DNA of 37,902 nucleotides from positions 1-37,902 of IMG/VR virus record IMGVR_UViG_3300032285_003485; one strand, written 5' to 3'. The translations under genes were made by a program, and so were the position numbers. The DNA is from a virus. This document shows, piece after piece, positions 8,526-17,395 of this stretch. The stretch's first letter is position 1, and every line of letters begins with the position of its first letter. The notes below the pieces were generated by a model. That model did no database searches. It was not told the DNA's origin and worked only from the letters and a program-made list of their open reading frames with translations.

Positions 8526-8587
8526 CATAGCGGTCTACCGGCATCGTCCCGCTTTATAAATTCCGCCGCCTATGATTAACATAGGAG
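8526..8587 (+). promoter_or_regulatory. Candidate preQ1-I-type riboswitch controlling queD translation
   Basis: P1: AGCGG 8529-8533 with CCGCT 8549-8553. The loop begins TC right after P1 and ends with C8548 just before the 3' strand, as in preQ1-I, where that cytosine reads the ligand. An A/T tail TTATAAATTCC (8554-8564) follows. P2 pseudoknot: CGGC 8539-8542 with GCCG 8565-8568. The output hairpin CCTATG 8569-8574 / CATAGG 8580-8585 buries the Shine-Dalgarno AGGAG (8583-8587). The competing pairing CATAGCGG 8526-8533 with CCG-C-CTATG 8566-8574 would break P1 and free the site. This fits a translational OFF switch. The loop is longer than usual (15 nt). Confidence 0.65.
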
Positions 8588-8594
8588 AATAAAC

Positions 8595-9068
8595 ATGGCA
8601 AAATACATTTCAACAAAAACTTATAATCAGATCGGTCCCGTAGCATATAGACAATGGCGGGCAGATAGTCATTGCAATCTAATTCATGGATATGCACTTT
8701 CATTCCATTTAGAATTTGAATGTGATACATTAGATGCTCGCAATTGGTGCATGGACTTCGGTGGATTAAAACCTCTTAAAGGTCTACTTGAGGATTGGTT
8801 TGACCACACATTATTAGTTGCTCAAGATGATCCAATGCGAGAGCATCTATTACATCTAGGCACATTAAAATTAGCAAAGATTACAGAAGTTGAAAAGACT
8901 GGATGTGAGGGTATTGCTGATTTTCTTTATGAATATATTAACACAATTTTCTTGCCCAACTATGGAGAAAAAGATCGTGTTTGGTGTTGCAAAGTACAAG
9001 TACGAGAAACAGATGCTAACATGGCAATGCGTGTTGGACATAGAGAAGATAACGAATTTAAAGATTGA
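8595..9068 (+). CDS. queD: 6-carboxy-tetrahydropterin synthase QueD
   Basis: 157 aa T-fold enzyme converting dihydroneopterin triphosphate to 6-carboxy-tetrahydropterin, between FolE and QueE in the pathway. Seen: YRQWRADSHCNLIHGYALSF (residues 18-37, C27 and H31), DFGGLKPLK (54-62), FDHTLLV with D70/H71, CEGIADFLYEYI (104-115) and E138 in VRETDA. The canonical zinc pattern AAHRL...HGH is changed to AYRQW...HGY, as I recall from a QueD subfamily found in alphaproteobacteria and phages. The start has AGGAG seven bases upstream, inside the riboswitch-like hairpin. It ends three bases before gp47. Confidence 0.9.
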   Translation: MAKYISTKTYNQIGPVAYRQWRADSHCNLIHGYALSFHLEFECDTLDARNWCMDFGGLKPLKGLLEDWFDHTLLVAQDDPMREHLLHLGTLKLAKITEVEKTGCEGIADFLYEYINTIFLPNYGEKDRVWCCKVQVRETDANMAMRVGHREDNEFKD

Positions 9069-9070
9069 AT

Positions 9071-10126
9071 ATGAAGATTTGTTTGTTGGGAGATACACAC
9101 TTTGGAGTTAGAAATGACTCCAAAGCATTTCATGCGTATTATGAAAAATTCTATACCAATGTACTATTCCCATATCTAAAAGATAACAAGATTGATACTG
9201 TTATTCAATTGGGCGATCTATTTGATCGAAGGAAGTATATTAATTTTAATTCGCTTGCAGAGTCAAGACGTTATTTCTTTGATCCAATGGAAGCGAATGG
9301 AATTAAATTAATTACATTAGTTGGCAATCATGATATATTCTGGAAAGAAACTCTTAGTGTAAATTCTCCAGATTTATTGTTACGAGATTATGGTAACATT
9401 ACTATTTTCCAAGAGCCAGGCCAAATGCAATTTGATGGTGTTCAATTTGATATTATTCCTTGGATTTGTAAAGACAACGAAACACAGATTGCAGCATTCA
9501 TGGATGCAAGCACCTCTGATTATTGTATCGGACATTTTGAAATTTCCGGATTTCAAATGATGAAAGGTATTGATAACCATGAAGGATTTGATCGTAGTTA
9601 TTTTAAACAATATAAACACGTATTAAGTGGGCATTTTCATACTAAATCTAGTGAAGGAAATATCTCATATCTTGGCACTCCTTATGAATTAACATGGAAT
9701 GATGAAAGCGATCCAAAAGGATTCTTCATCTTTGATACTGAAGATCATTCTTTAGAGTTTATACAAAATCCATATACTATTTTTACAAAGTATTATTATA
9801 ACGACGAAACAATGGATCCTGATGGTATTGATACTGCATCTTTTGAATCTCAACATATAAAAATTGTTGTCGTTAAGAAAAGAGACTTCCATAAGTTTGA
9901 TAAATTTATAGAACGTATCTACAGACGAGACCCTCTTGAAGTTAAGATTATTGAAGACTTTTCTGAGTTTGAATCTGAGGCATTAGATGATGCTATTGAT
10001 TTAGAAGATACTATGACATTGCTTACAGGGTATGTTGATAGTATTGAAACAGACGCAGACAAAGAACGATTGAAGACACTGCTTAAGACATTATATGTCG
10101 AAGCACAACACTACGACGAAGCATGA
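9071..10126 (+). CDS. 47: Recombination nuclease subunit gp47 (Mre11/SbcD-like)
   Basis: Metallophosphoesterase subunit of the T4 gp46/47 complex, which resects DNA ends and degrades host DNA. Phosphoesterase motifs in order: D8-H10 in LGDTHFG, D49 in QLGDLFDRR, N86-H87-D88 in VGNHD, CIGHFE, and SGHFHTKSSEG near 190. 351 aa against about 339 in T4. ATG 9071 is used; a TTG two codons upstream is in frame but weaker. Coupled to gp46 by ATGA. Confidence 0.95.
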   Translation: MKICLLGDTHFGVRNDSKAFHAYYEKFYTNVLFPYLKDNKIDTVIQLGDLFDRRKYINFNSLAESRRYFFDPMEANGIKLITLVGNHDIFWKETLSVNSPDLLLRDYGNITIFQEPGQMQFDGVQFDIIPWICKDNETQIAAFMDASTSDYCIGHFEISGFQMMKGIDNHEGFDRSYFKQYKHVLSGHFHTKSSEGNISYLGTPYELTWNDESDPKGFFIFDTEDHSLEFIQNPYTIFTKYYYNDETMDPDGIDTASFESQHIKIVVVKKRDFHKFDKFIERIYRRDPLEVKIIEDFSEFESEALDDAIDLEDTMTLLTGYVDSIETDADKERLKTLLKTLYVEAQHYDEA

Positions 10127-11841
10127 GTATAAGATTTACAAAAATACGATGGAAAAATTTCTTATCAACCGGCGGACAATTTACAGAAATAAATTTTGAA
10201 GCATCTCCTTCTACTTTAATTGTTGGTGAGAATGGTGCTGGTAAAAGTACAATTCTTGATGCTATTTGTTTTGGTCTTTTTAATAAACCATTCCGCAGTA
10301 TTAATAAACCGCAATTAATGAATACTATCAACGGCAAGAATCTTGTTGTTGAGGTTGAATTTTCTATTGGCAAAAAGGATTACCGAATAGTTCGGGGCAT
10401 GAAACCGAATGTATTTGAAATCTATTGCGATGGTACGATTCTAAATCAGGATGCAGCATCAAGAGATTATCAGAAATACTTAGAAGAAAGTATTTTGAAA
10501 TTAAATTATAAATCTTTTACTCAGATTGTAATTTTAGGATCGGCATCATTTACGCCCTTTATGCAATTGTCTTTAGGGTATAGAAGAGAAATTATTGAGG
10601 ATATTCTTGATATCCAAATTTTCTCTGTTATGAATACTGTATTAAAGGATAAGATCAATTCTTTAAAAGATTCAATTAAAGATTTAGATGGCAAGATTGA
10701 AATAGGAAAGCACAAAGTAAAAGTCCAACAAGGATACATTCTTCAATTGGAAGAAGATAAAAAGAAACGTGAAAACGATGTCCAAACTAAAATTGACGAA
10801 TCTAATTTAGAAATTGCATCGTTATCTAAACAATTGGAAGAGCTACAAGATGTATATGCTGTTCATGAACTAAGTATTTCTGATTCCGACGAACAAACAA
10901 AAAAGAAAACAGAATTAAATACTCTGTATAAAAATCTTACTGATAGAATTAAAAAAGCTAAAAACGAAATTAATTTCTACGAAGAACATGATAATTGCCC
11001 AACCTGTAATCAAAATATTTCTGATGATTTAAAGACGCAAACTGTCGAGAAGCATACTCATAAGATTGAGGAAGTTACATCTGCATTAGATCAGATCAAT
11101 GCAAAAATTACAGAAGTAGAAACTCGTCTTACTAAAATTGAAGATATTAAAAAGGCAATGTCTGAGGTTCAAGTATCAATTTTAAGAGTAAACAATTCAA
11201 TGATTGCTTCTCAGAATTATATTAAAAAGTTGATGGCGGACTTGGAACAAAAGGATGATACTTTAACATCATTAACTAATGAAAAGTTAAATCTAAAGTC
11301 AATGGCTAAGGATATTGTTGATTTAGTTTCTGATAGGTCAAAAATTAATGAGGATAAATTTTATCATGAAGCAGCGGGGTCTTTATTAAAAGACACCGGC
11401 ATTAAAACTAAGATCATTCGACAATATCTTCCAGTAATAAATAAGTTGGTAAATAAGTACTTGACGGCAATGGATTTCTTTGTCCACTTTGAACTAGATG
11501 AATCGTTTAATGAAACAATTAAATCTAGACATAGAGATGAATTTAGTTATGCATCTTTTAGTGAAGGTGAAAAGCAAAGAATTGATTTGGCGTTATTATT
11601 TACATGGCGAACAATTGCAAAGATGAAGAATAGCGCAAGTACTAATCTATTACTATTAGATGAAGTATTTGATTCCTCATTAGATGCAAATGGCACAGAT
11701 TATGTTATGAATTTGTTGAATACCATAAGTGATGATACAAATGTGTTTGTAATATCGCACAAAGGCGATCAATTAATTGATAAATTTAAATCAGTAATTA
11801 AATTTCAAAAGTATCAAAATTTTAGTAGAATAGTAGTATGA
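10123..11841 (+). CDS. 46: Recombination nuclease subunit gp46 (Rad50/SbcC-like)
   Basis: SMC-like ATPase partner of gp47, 572 aa (T4 about 560). Walker A GENGAGKST at 35-43, coiled-coil arms on both sides of the zinc hook CPTC (C292, C295), ABC signature FSEGEKQRIDLALL from residue 479, Walker B LLLLDEVFD shortly after, and a C-terminal VFVISHKGDQL switch region. All motifs needed for function are intact. Overlaps the deformylase gene by ATGA. Confidence 0.96.
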   Translation: MSIRFTKIRWKNFLSTGGQFTEINFEASPSTLIVGENGAGKSTILDAICFGLFNKPFRSINKPQLMNTINGKNLVVEVEFSIGKKDYRIVRGMKPNVFEIYCDGTILNQDAASRDYQKYLEESILKLNYKSFTQIVILGSASFTPFMQLSLGYRREIIEDILDIQIFSVMNTVLKDKINSLKDSIKDLDGKIEIGKHKVKVQQGYILQLEEDKKKRENDVQTKIDESNLEIASLSKQLEELQDVYAVHELSISDSDEQTKKKTELNTLYKNLTDRIKKAKNEINFYEEHDNCPTCNQNISDDLKTQTVEKHTHKIEEVTSALDQINAKITEVETRLTKIEDIKKAMSEVQVSILRVNNSMIASQNYIKKLMADLEQKDDTLTSLTNEKLNLKSMAKDIVDLVSDRSKINEDKFYHEAAGSLLKDTGIKTKIIRQYLPVINKLVNKYLTAMDFFVHFELDESFNETIKSRHRDEFSYASFSEGEKQRIDLALLFTWRTIAKMKNSASTNLLLLDEVFDSSLDANGTDYVMNLLNTISDDTNVFVISHKGDQLIDKFKSVIKFQKYQNFSRIVV

Positions 11842-12413
11842 TTATATTAAGAAAAGACAAATTAACTTTAGTTGAACCTACTGCGGAGGTTATGACAAAA
11901 ACGCCAAATCTTTTTGATTTTAAGAAGGATGGCAAAAGTGCTACTAATGTTTCAAATGTTCTATTTGAAAGAATGAAACAATTGGGAGGCGTTGGTCTAA
12001 GTGCTAACCAAGTAGGACTTGATATGCGAGTATTTGTAATGGGTTTAGGTGATACAAAAATTGCAATATTCAATCCAGAAATTGTTGAATACAATGTTAA
12101 AGAAGAAAATTATAACGAAGGCTGTTTATCATATCCAGGTATAATGCTAAATATTAAACGCCCAACAACCGTTAAAGTTAAATATCAAAATGAAAAAGGC
12201 GAAGTTGTTGAGAATGAATTCAAAGGACTAACAGCTAGAATTTTCCAACATGAATTTGATCATATGAATGGAACAGACTTTACACATCGAGTTTCTAAAT
12301 TTAAATTAGATTTTGCAAAAAAGAAATTTGAAAATAAACGTAAAAAGATAATTAAAAAATACGCAGTTAAAACAATGGTAGAGGCACTAAATGAGCACAA
12401 AGATTCCAACTGA
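11838..12413 (+). CDS. def: Peptide deformylase
   Basis: Removes the N-formyl group from nascent proteins. All three motifs are intact: GVGLSANQVG (51-60), EGCLSYP with C96, and QHEFDHMNG with H138, E139 and H142. 191 aa; the C-terminal tail is Lys-rich (KKKFENKRKKIIKK), unlike shorter cyanophage deformylases. Deformylases are a recurrent auxiliary gene in marine T4-like phages and may help heavy phage protein synthesis. Placed directly after gp46 with a 4-nt overlap. Confidence 0.93.
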   Translation: MIILRKDKLTLVEPTAEVMTKTPNLFDFKKDGKSATNVSNVLFERMKQLGGVGLSANQVGLDMRVFVMGLGDTKIAIFNPEIVEYNVKEENYNEGCLSYPGIMLNIKRPTTVKVKYQNEKGEVVENEFKGLTARIFQHEFDHMNGTDFTHRVSKFKLDFAKKKFENKRKKIIKKYAVKTMVEALNEHKDSN

Positions 12414-12795
12414 ATATACTGAAATATTTGATTTTGGGTTTACTGCTGTAGATTCGGAAGAATCCATAGTTGAAAAACCTGTACAAGTAGCTGCTCCTGT
12501 TGTAGATACCTCGGGTATTGAAAATAAAATTGCGGCACTTTTAAATAAGGTTGATAATTTGGAAGAACTTGTAAAAGCTGGTTCTGGTGCAAATTTTGAT
12601 ACCGATGCATATCGACAATTAATTGAAAAAGATGTTGCTGAAAAATTAAGCAAAGTTGAAGCCTTAATCATGCCCCTTTTGGCAAATCTTTTGAAGAATC
12701 CCGATAAAGATTTTATCAAATGGCCGAACAGAAAACCCATTATAGAAGCTCAAATATCTAAAATTTTGGCTATCACACGTCCGCCCGCGGCGTAA
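12391..12795 (+). CDS. Conserved phage hypothetical protein
   Basis: 134 aa, no assignable enzyme motif. The N-terminal 40 residues are acidic/Val-Pro-rich. Residues 42-62 look like a short coiled coil (IENKIAALLNKVDNLEELVK). The C-terminus has a conserved-looking block LLKNPDKDFIKWPNRKPII. I recall similar proteins in T4-like marine phages but know no function. It overlaps the deformylase by 23 nt and ends just before a strong promoter. Confidence 0.75.
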   Translation: MSTKIPTEYTEIFDFGFTAVDSEESIVEKPVQVAAPVVDTSGIENKIAALLNKVDNLEELVKAGSGANFDTDAYRQLIEKDVAEKLSKVEALIMPLLANLLKNPDKDFIKWPNRKPIIEAQISKILAITRPPAA

Positions 12796-12802
12796 AAAGT
12801 GC

Positions 12803-12831
12803 TTGACTTCTTTACTAAAAGGTGTTATAAT
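12803..12831 (+). promoter_or_regulatory. Sigma70 promoter for the CobT-like gene
   Basis: TTGACT 12803-12808, 17 nt spacer, TATAAT 12826-12831 in an intergenic gap; predicted start near 12838, leader about 17 nt containing AAGGA before ATG 12855. Confidence 0.85.
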
Positions 12832-12854
12832 ATAGCATCAGTAAGGAAAAAACC

Positions 12855-15023
12855 ATGTCACTAGCAAACTCAAAATCTATTCTTGCAAAGCTGCTTGCAC
12901 AAGAAAACATCTCTGTGCAACATAAGAAAACTTCTACCGCATACTTTGATCCTAAGAACCGAATTCTTGTTCTTCCTATTTGGAAAGAAATGAGCGGTGA
13001 TCTATATGACCTTCTTGTTGGACATGAAGTAGGGCATGCGTGGGAAACTCCTCCCGATGGTTGGCACGACGCGGTGCGTGGCCATACTCCAGGATTCAAA
13101 TCTTATCTTAACGTAATCGAAGATGCCCGCATCGAGAAATGTATTAAAGTTCGATACCCTGGTTTACGTTCATCTTTTTATAAAGCATATAAAGATTTAG
13201 TTGAAAAAGATTTCTTCGGTATCAACGATATTGATGTAAATACTCTGCCATTCATTGATCGTATCAATCTGCATTTTAAGGTAGGTCCTTTTATGGCTGT
13301 ACCTTTTTCAGATGAGGAACAGGTTTACATCAAACGAATTGACTCTCTAAAATCTTGGGACGAGGTTCTAACTATTGCAAAAGAATTGTATAACAATCAA
13401 AAGGCAATTAATGAGGATGAGGTAAAATTAGAACAACGTAAAAAACTTAGAATCAACGGCGACATCGAAGATCTCGATGGAGAATTCTCCGATGACTTTG
13501 ATATTGAATTTGATTCTGATTCTGATGATTTTGGCGATGATGACCAAGACGGCGAAGACGGTGAGACAGGCGAATCTCGAGCAAAAAATAAAAATGCCGG
13601 TAAGAACGATCCAAGTTCTATTACAGATCAAGAATTTCGCAGTCGTGAAGCAGATTTGTTATCGAATGATGTTCGCCCATATAAGTATTTCAATTTACCA
13701 AATGTAAAAATTGAGGATGTAATTATTCCTCACGATTACCTATATAAGAATACTAATTGGGAATCGCTCGATAATAATGACCGGCACAAAGATGCAAATA
13801 CTCTCCTTGCAAACTACAAACAAACTAATGGCAAGTTTATTCAATATCTTGTTAAAGAGTTTGAACTAAAACGAAACGCAGCTCAATTTGCTCGAGCAAA
13901 AGTTTCTAAAACTGGAGAATTAAATCTAGATAAAATTTTTAGTTACAAATATAATGAAGATCTTTTTAAACGTGTTACTAAAATTCCAGGTGGTAAGAAT
14001 CATGGAATGATAATGTTTATAGATTGGTCAGGTTCAATGACCGACAATATTACTCAAACAATTGAACAGACGCTAGTGCTTGCAGATTTTTGCAAAAAAG
14101 TAAATATTCCTTTCCGAGTATTTTCTTTTACAGATTCATCAGGCGGAGTCGTTGAATCATTTATTAAGAATAAGTATGGTCTTCCTGGATATCTTGCAGG
14201 TAAACATCATGCAACTTTTTCAAAGAATCCATTAGATTTGGTAATAAATGGTTACGCTTATAAAAGTTTTGAATTGTTATCCAATAGTATGACAACTGCT
14301 CAATATAATTTTGCGCAGAAAAAATTATTACAATTTGGTGCAATTTATACTAATTCTCGGTATATGAGATATGCTGATATCCCTGCTGGATGGGAGCTAA
14401 ATTCGACTCCTTTAAATGAAGCGGTTATATTTGCAAATCATTTTATACCCGTGTTTAAAGAAATGTATAAATTGGATATTGTTAATACTATTTTCCTTAC
14501 AGACGGAGAAGGTAATTATTTGAATCAAATAGTTACTCCTGAAGGTACACAAAGAGATGCAAATTCATATTATGGATTAGGTTATCGAGTATCTGCAAAT
14601 ACTGTAGTAACTGATCCAAAAACAAAAATATCGGGATATGCCGCACCGGGTCAACCTGTTACCGCAGCTCTTCTAGATTTGCTCAAAAAACGTACAGACA
14701 CAAATCTTGTAGGATATTATATTATGAGCAGATCTTCAAGAGGAGTTGTCCAAAGAATTTTGGATACAAGTGGGCTGCAAAATAAAGAAGATTCTACAAA
14801 TATTATTGGCAAAATTCGAAAAGACAAATTTTATTCTTTATCAACATATGCATATGATAAGTATTTTTTGGTTGTTTCGGATGATCTAGTTATTGAAGAT
14901 GGAGAAATGGTAGTAACCAGCGATACATCGAAAAAAGATCTTATGAAAGCTTTTATTAAGAATCGTAAATCTAAATTGATGAATCGGATACTTTTGAACA
15001 AATTTATTGAAGAAATCGCTTGA
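12855..15023 (+). CDS. cobT: CobT-like protein with HEXXH site and VWA domain
   Basis: 722 aa. The N-terminus carries a zinc-peptidase-like HEXXH: H57, E58, H61 in VGHEVGHAWE, with a possible third ligand in VIEDARIEK. A strongly acidic stretch (about residues 200-235, mostly D/E/S/G) follows. The C-terminal half is a von Willebrand A domain with the MIDAS motif DWSGSM (D390, S392, S394). Phage versions are called CobT by similarity to the cobaltochelatase subunit; with the AAA+ protein that follows it more generally forms a MoxR/VWA-type remodelling pair. There is no sign of other cobalamin genes. It has its own consensus promoter. Confidence 0.85.
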   Translation: MSLANSKSILAKLLAQENISVQHKKTSTAYFDPKNRILVLPIWKEMSGDLYDLLVGHEVGHAWETPPDGWHDAVRGHTPGFKSYLNVIEDARIEKCIKVRYPGLRSSFYKAYKDLVEKDFFGINDIDVNTLPFIDRINLHFKVGPFMAVPFSDEEQVYIKRIDSLKSWDEVLTIAKELYNNQKAINEDEVKLEQRKKLRINGDIEDLDGEFSDDFDIEFDSDSDDFGDDDQDGEDGETGESRAKNKNAGKNDPSSITDQEFRSREADLLSNDVRPYKYFNLPNVKIEDVIIPHDYLYKNTNWESLDNNDRHKDANTLLANYKQTNGKFIQYLVKEFELKRNAAQFARAKVSKTGELNLDKIFSYKYNEDLFKRVTKIPGGKNHGMIMFIDWSGSMTDNITQTIEQTLVLADFCKKVNIPFRVFSFTDSSGGVVESFIKNKYGLPGYLAGKHHATFSKNPLDLVINGYAYKSFELLSNSMTTAQYNFAQKKLLQFGAIYTNSRYMRYADIPAGWELNSTPLNEAVIFANHFIPVFKEMYKLDIVNTIFLTDGEGNYLNQIVTPEGTQRDANSYYGLGYRVSANTVVTDPKTKISGYAAPGQPVTAALLDLLKKRTDTNLVGYYIMSRSSRGVVQRILDTSGLQNKEDSTNIIGKIRKDKFYSLSTYAYDKYFLVVSDDLVIEDGEMVVTSDTSKKDLMKAFIKNRKSKLMNRILLNKFIEEIA

Positions 15024-15048
15024 CACGATCTTCAAAAGATGTTATAAT
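15020..15048 (+). promoter_or_regulatory. Consensus sigma70 promoter for the CobS-like gene
   Basis: TTGACA 15020-15025, 17 nt spacer, TATAAT 15043-15048; perfect hexamers. It begins on the stop codon of the preceding gene. Leader about 28 nt with AGGA before ATG 15083. Confidence 0.88.
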
Positions 15049-15082
15049 TATTTTGTGAAATCCCCATCCCTAGGACTATATT

Positions 15083-16279
15083 ATGAAAACCGATATTGAT
15101 AAAAAACAACTTATTACAGATCTAGTAACTAATTTTGGTAAGACGGCATCGCGAAAAGCTGTCATTGCTTATCTTGAACAAAAAGGAATTAAAACTCCTT
15201 TTTGGTTGATTAATGGTGCTAAATACCGAGCAAGTCGCGGTGTATTAAATCTAGATGTATCAGATAACGATATCCCTAAAACTACTACAAATACGAATAT
15301 TATGAAAGAAGAAATGCCCGCATTGCAGGCACAAGTTGTGCCCCTTCGACAAAAGCGTTTGGTTACAGAAGTGGAAAATCTAGTACCCATTAAAGATGAC
15401 AATTATGTTCCTTTTGGATTTTTCCGAGATCTAGAATCCATCCTTAAATCTAAGGTGTTTTATCCTGTTTTCATTACTGGTCTAACTGGTAATGGTAAAA
15501 CAACTATGGTTGAACAAGTTTGTTCTAAACTAAAACGAGAGTGTGTCCGGGTTAATGTTTCTATTGAAACAGATGAGGATGATCTTGTTGGTGGATCTAC
15601 ATTGATTGACGGTAACGTAACTTTCCGTGAAGGTCCAGTTATTCTCGCAATGCGACGTGGAGCAGTTTTGCTAATTGACGAAATTGATCGTGGTAGTAAT
15701 AAACTAATGTGTATTCAAGGTATTCTTGAAGGCAAACCATATTTCAATAAAAAGAATGGCGACGTAATTTATCCCGCACCTGGTTTTACAGTTGTTGCTA
15801 CAGCAAATACTAAAGGTCAAGGCTCTGATAGCGGCAAGTATATTGCAGCACAAATTCTTGATGAGGCATTCCTTGAGCGTTTCCCTATTACTGTTGAACA
15901 AGAATATCCTAATGCTAAAATCGAGCATAAGATTATTATCAACAACATGAAAGAGTTGGGATGCGAAGATGCAGAATTTGCAGACAAGTTGGTTACTTGG
16001 GCTGAAGTTATTCGTAAGACATATCTTGAAGATGCGATTGATGAACTGATTTCTACCCGACGTCTTGTTCATATTGTAAAAGCATTCTCAATGTTTAAAG
16101 ATCGTCAAAAGGCAATTGAGCTTTGTATTAATCGCTTTGATGGAGACACGAAGAATTCTTTTATGGATCTCTATAAGAAAATGGAAGCTCCTAAGGAAGA
16201 AGAAAAAGTATACGATCAAAAAATTGATACTCCAACTAGTTCGGCTCCAACCCCTCCCGATGATGAAATTCCATTCTAA
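15083..16279 (+). CDS. cobS: CobS-like AAA+ ATPase
   Basis: 398 aa MoxR/CobS-type ATPase. Walker A GLTGNGKT (133-140), Walker B VLLIDEIDRG (195-204), a TANTKGQG sensor region near 250 and an LDEAFLERF arginine-finger region. The N-terminal 110 residues look like a separate small helical domain and linker. Expected to form a ring that works with the VWA protein encoded upstream. The substrate is unknown; in cyanophages cobS is widespread and usually discussed as cobalamin-related. Followed by a clear terminator. Confidence 0.9.
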   Translation: MKTDIDKKQLITDLVTNFGKTASRKAVIAYLEQKGIKTPFWLINGAKYRASRGVLNLDVSDNDIPKTTTNTNIMKEEMPALQAQVVPLRQKRLVTEVENLVPIKDDNYVPFGFFRDLESILKSKVFYPVFITGLTGNGKTTMVEQVCSKLKRECVRVNVSIETDEDDLVGGSTLIDGNVTFREGPVILAMRRGAVLLIDEIDRGSNKLMCIQGILEGKPYFNKKNGDVIYPAPGFTVVATANTKGQGSDSGKYIAAQILDEAFLERFPITVEQEYPNAKIEHKIIINNMKELGCEDAEFADKLVTWAEVIRKTYLEDAIDELISTRRLVHIVKAFSMFKDRQKAIELCINRFDGDTKNSFMDLYKKMEAPKEEEKVYDQKIDTPTSSAPTPPDDEIPF

Positions 16280-16296
16280 GAATTTTTAATTTAACC

Positions 16297-16318
16297 AAAG
16301 GGCGCTTATGCGCCCTTT
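16297..16318 (+). terminator. Rho-independent terminator after cobS
   Basis: AAAGGGCGC 16297-16305, loop TTAT, GCGCCCTTT 16310-16318: perfect 9-bp stem ending in a T-rich tract. It isolates the early CobST unit from the late glycan cluster. Confidence 0.9.
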
Positions 16319-16333
16319 TACCTATTTTAGACT

Positions 16334-16341
16334 TATAAATA
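16334..16341 (+). promoter_or_regulatory. T4-type late promoter of the glycan cluster
   Basis: TATAAATA (followed by TTT) in the 96-nt gap between terminator and gmd, about 35 nt upstream of the gmd ATG. This is the exact -10 octamer recognised by gp55 in T4. Confidence 0.75.
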
Positions 16342-16375
16342 TTTAAGTCGTTATTAATTCATTATAAGGTTTGAA

Positions 16376-17386
16376 ATGAAAAAAGCATTGATTACAGGAA
16401 TCACAGGACAAGATGGTTCCTATCTAGCAGAACTTCTATTGGAAAAAGGATACGAAGTTCATGGTATTATTAGACGTAGTTCTTCGATTAATACTTCTAG
16501 AATTGACCATATATTCAATCATCCAAATTTAGAATTACATTATGGAGATGTAACTGATTCATTGTCATTAATGAATGTTCTAAAAAAACATTCTCCAGAT
16601 GAAATCTATAATTTAGCTGCCCAAAGTCATGTTAAAGTTTCTTTTGAAACTCCTGAATACACAGGTATGGTTGATGCAATGGGCACGTTAAAAATATTGG
16701 AATCTGTAAGATTGCTTAATCTAGATAAAAAGACAAAAATTTATCAAGCATCTACTTCTGAACTATTTGGATTGGTTCAAGAAATCCCACAAAAAGAAAC
16801 AACCCCGTTCTATCCTAGGTCCCCATACGGCGTTGCAAAAATGTATGCTTATTGGATTGTAAAAAATTACAGAGAGTCGTATAATATGTTTGCTTGCTCG
16901 GGCATACTATTTAATCACGAATCTCCTCGCCGAGGACATAATTTTGTAACTAAGAAAATTGTAAATGCTTTAAAGGCAATTAGTGAAGGTAAACAAGAGT
17001 GTTTGTATCTTGGCAATCTAAATGCTATGCGAGATTGGGGACATGCTAAAGATTATGTCAACGCAATGTGGATGATGTTGCAACAGGATACACCGGAAGA
17101 TTATGTTATTGCAACTGGAGAACAATTCTCAGTAAGAGAATTTGTTGAACATTGTGCCCCATATTTTGGTTTAAAAATTCGTTGGGAAGGTGACGGAGTT
17201 AATGAAGTTGGCATTAATAAAGTATCTAAAAAAGTAATAATCCGAGTAGATAAAAAATATTTCCGACCAGCAGAAGTTGAAACATTATTAGGTGATGCAT
17301 CGAAGGCAAGAATACAATTAGGATGGAAACCTACGCAATCATTTGATGATTTGGTTGAAGATATGTGTATGAATTTTGATGAATAA
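16376..17386 (+). CDS. gmd: GDP-mannose 4,6-dehydratase
   Basis: Makes GDP-4-keto-6-deoxy-D-mannose, precursor of GDP-fucose, rhamnose, perosamine and colitose. 336 aa SDR enzyme: NADP-binding TGITGQDG (7-14) followed by the [14 protein letters not shown] block diagnostic of Gmd, T127/E129 in ASTSELFG, and Y151-K155 in [12 protein letters not shown]. First gene of the late glycan cluster. No separate GDP-fucose synthase is clearly recognisable, although the reductase at 24090 could serve. Confidence 0.95.
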   Translation: MKKALITGITGQDGSYLAELLLEKGYEVHGIIRRSSSINTSRIDHIFNHPNLELHYGDVTDSLSLMNVLKKHSPDEIYNLAAQSHVKVSFETPEYTGMVDAMGTLKILESVRLLNLDKKTKIYQASTSELFGLVQEIPQKETTPFYPRSPYGVAKMYAYWIVKNYRESYNMFACSGILFNHESPRRGHNFVTKKIVNALKAISEGKQECLYLGNLNAMRDWGHAKDYVNAMWMMLQQDTPEDYVIATGEQFSVREFVEHCAPYFGLKIRWEGDGVNEVGINKVSKKVIIRVDKKYFRPAEVETLLGDASKARIQLGWKPTQSFDDLVEDMCMNFDE

Positions 17387-17395
17387 GAAAGTTAT

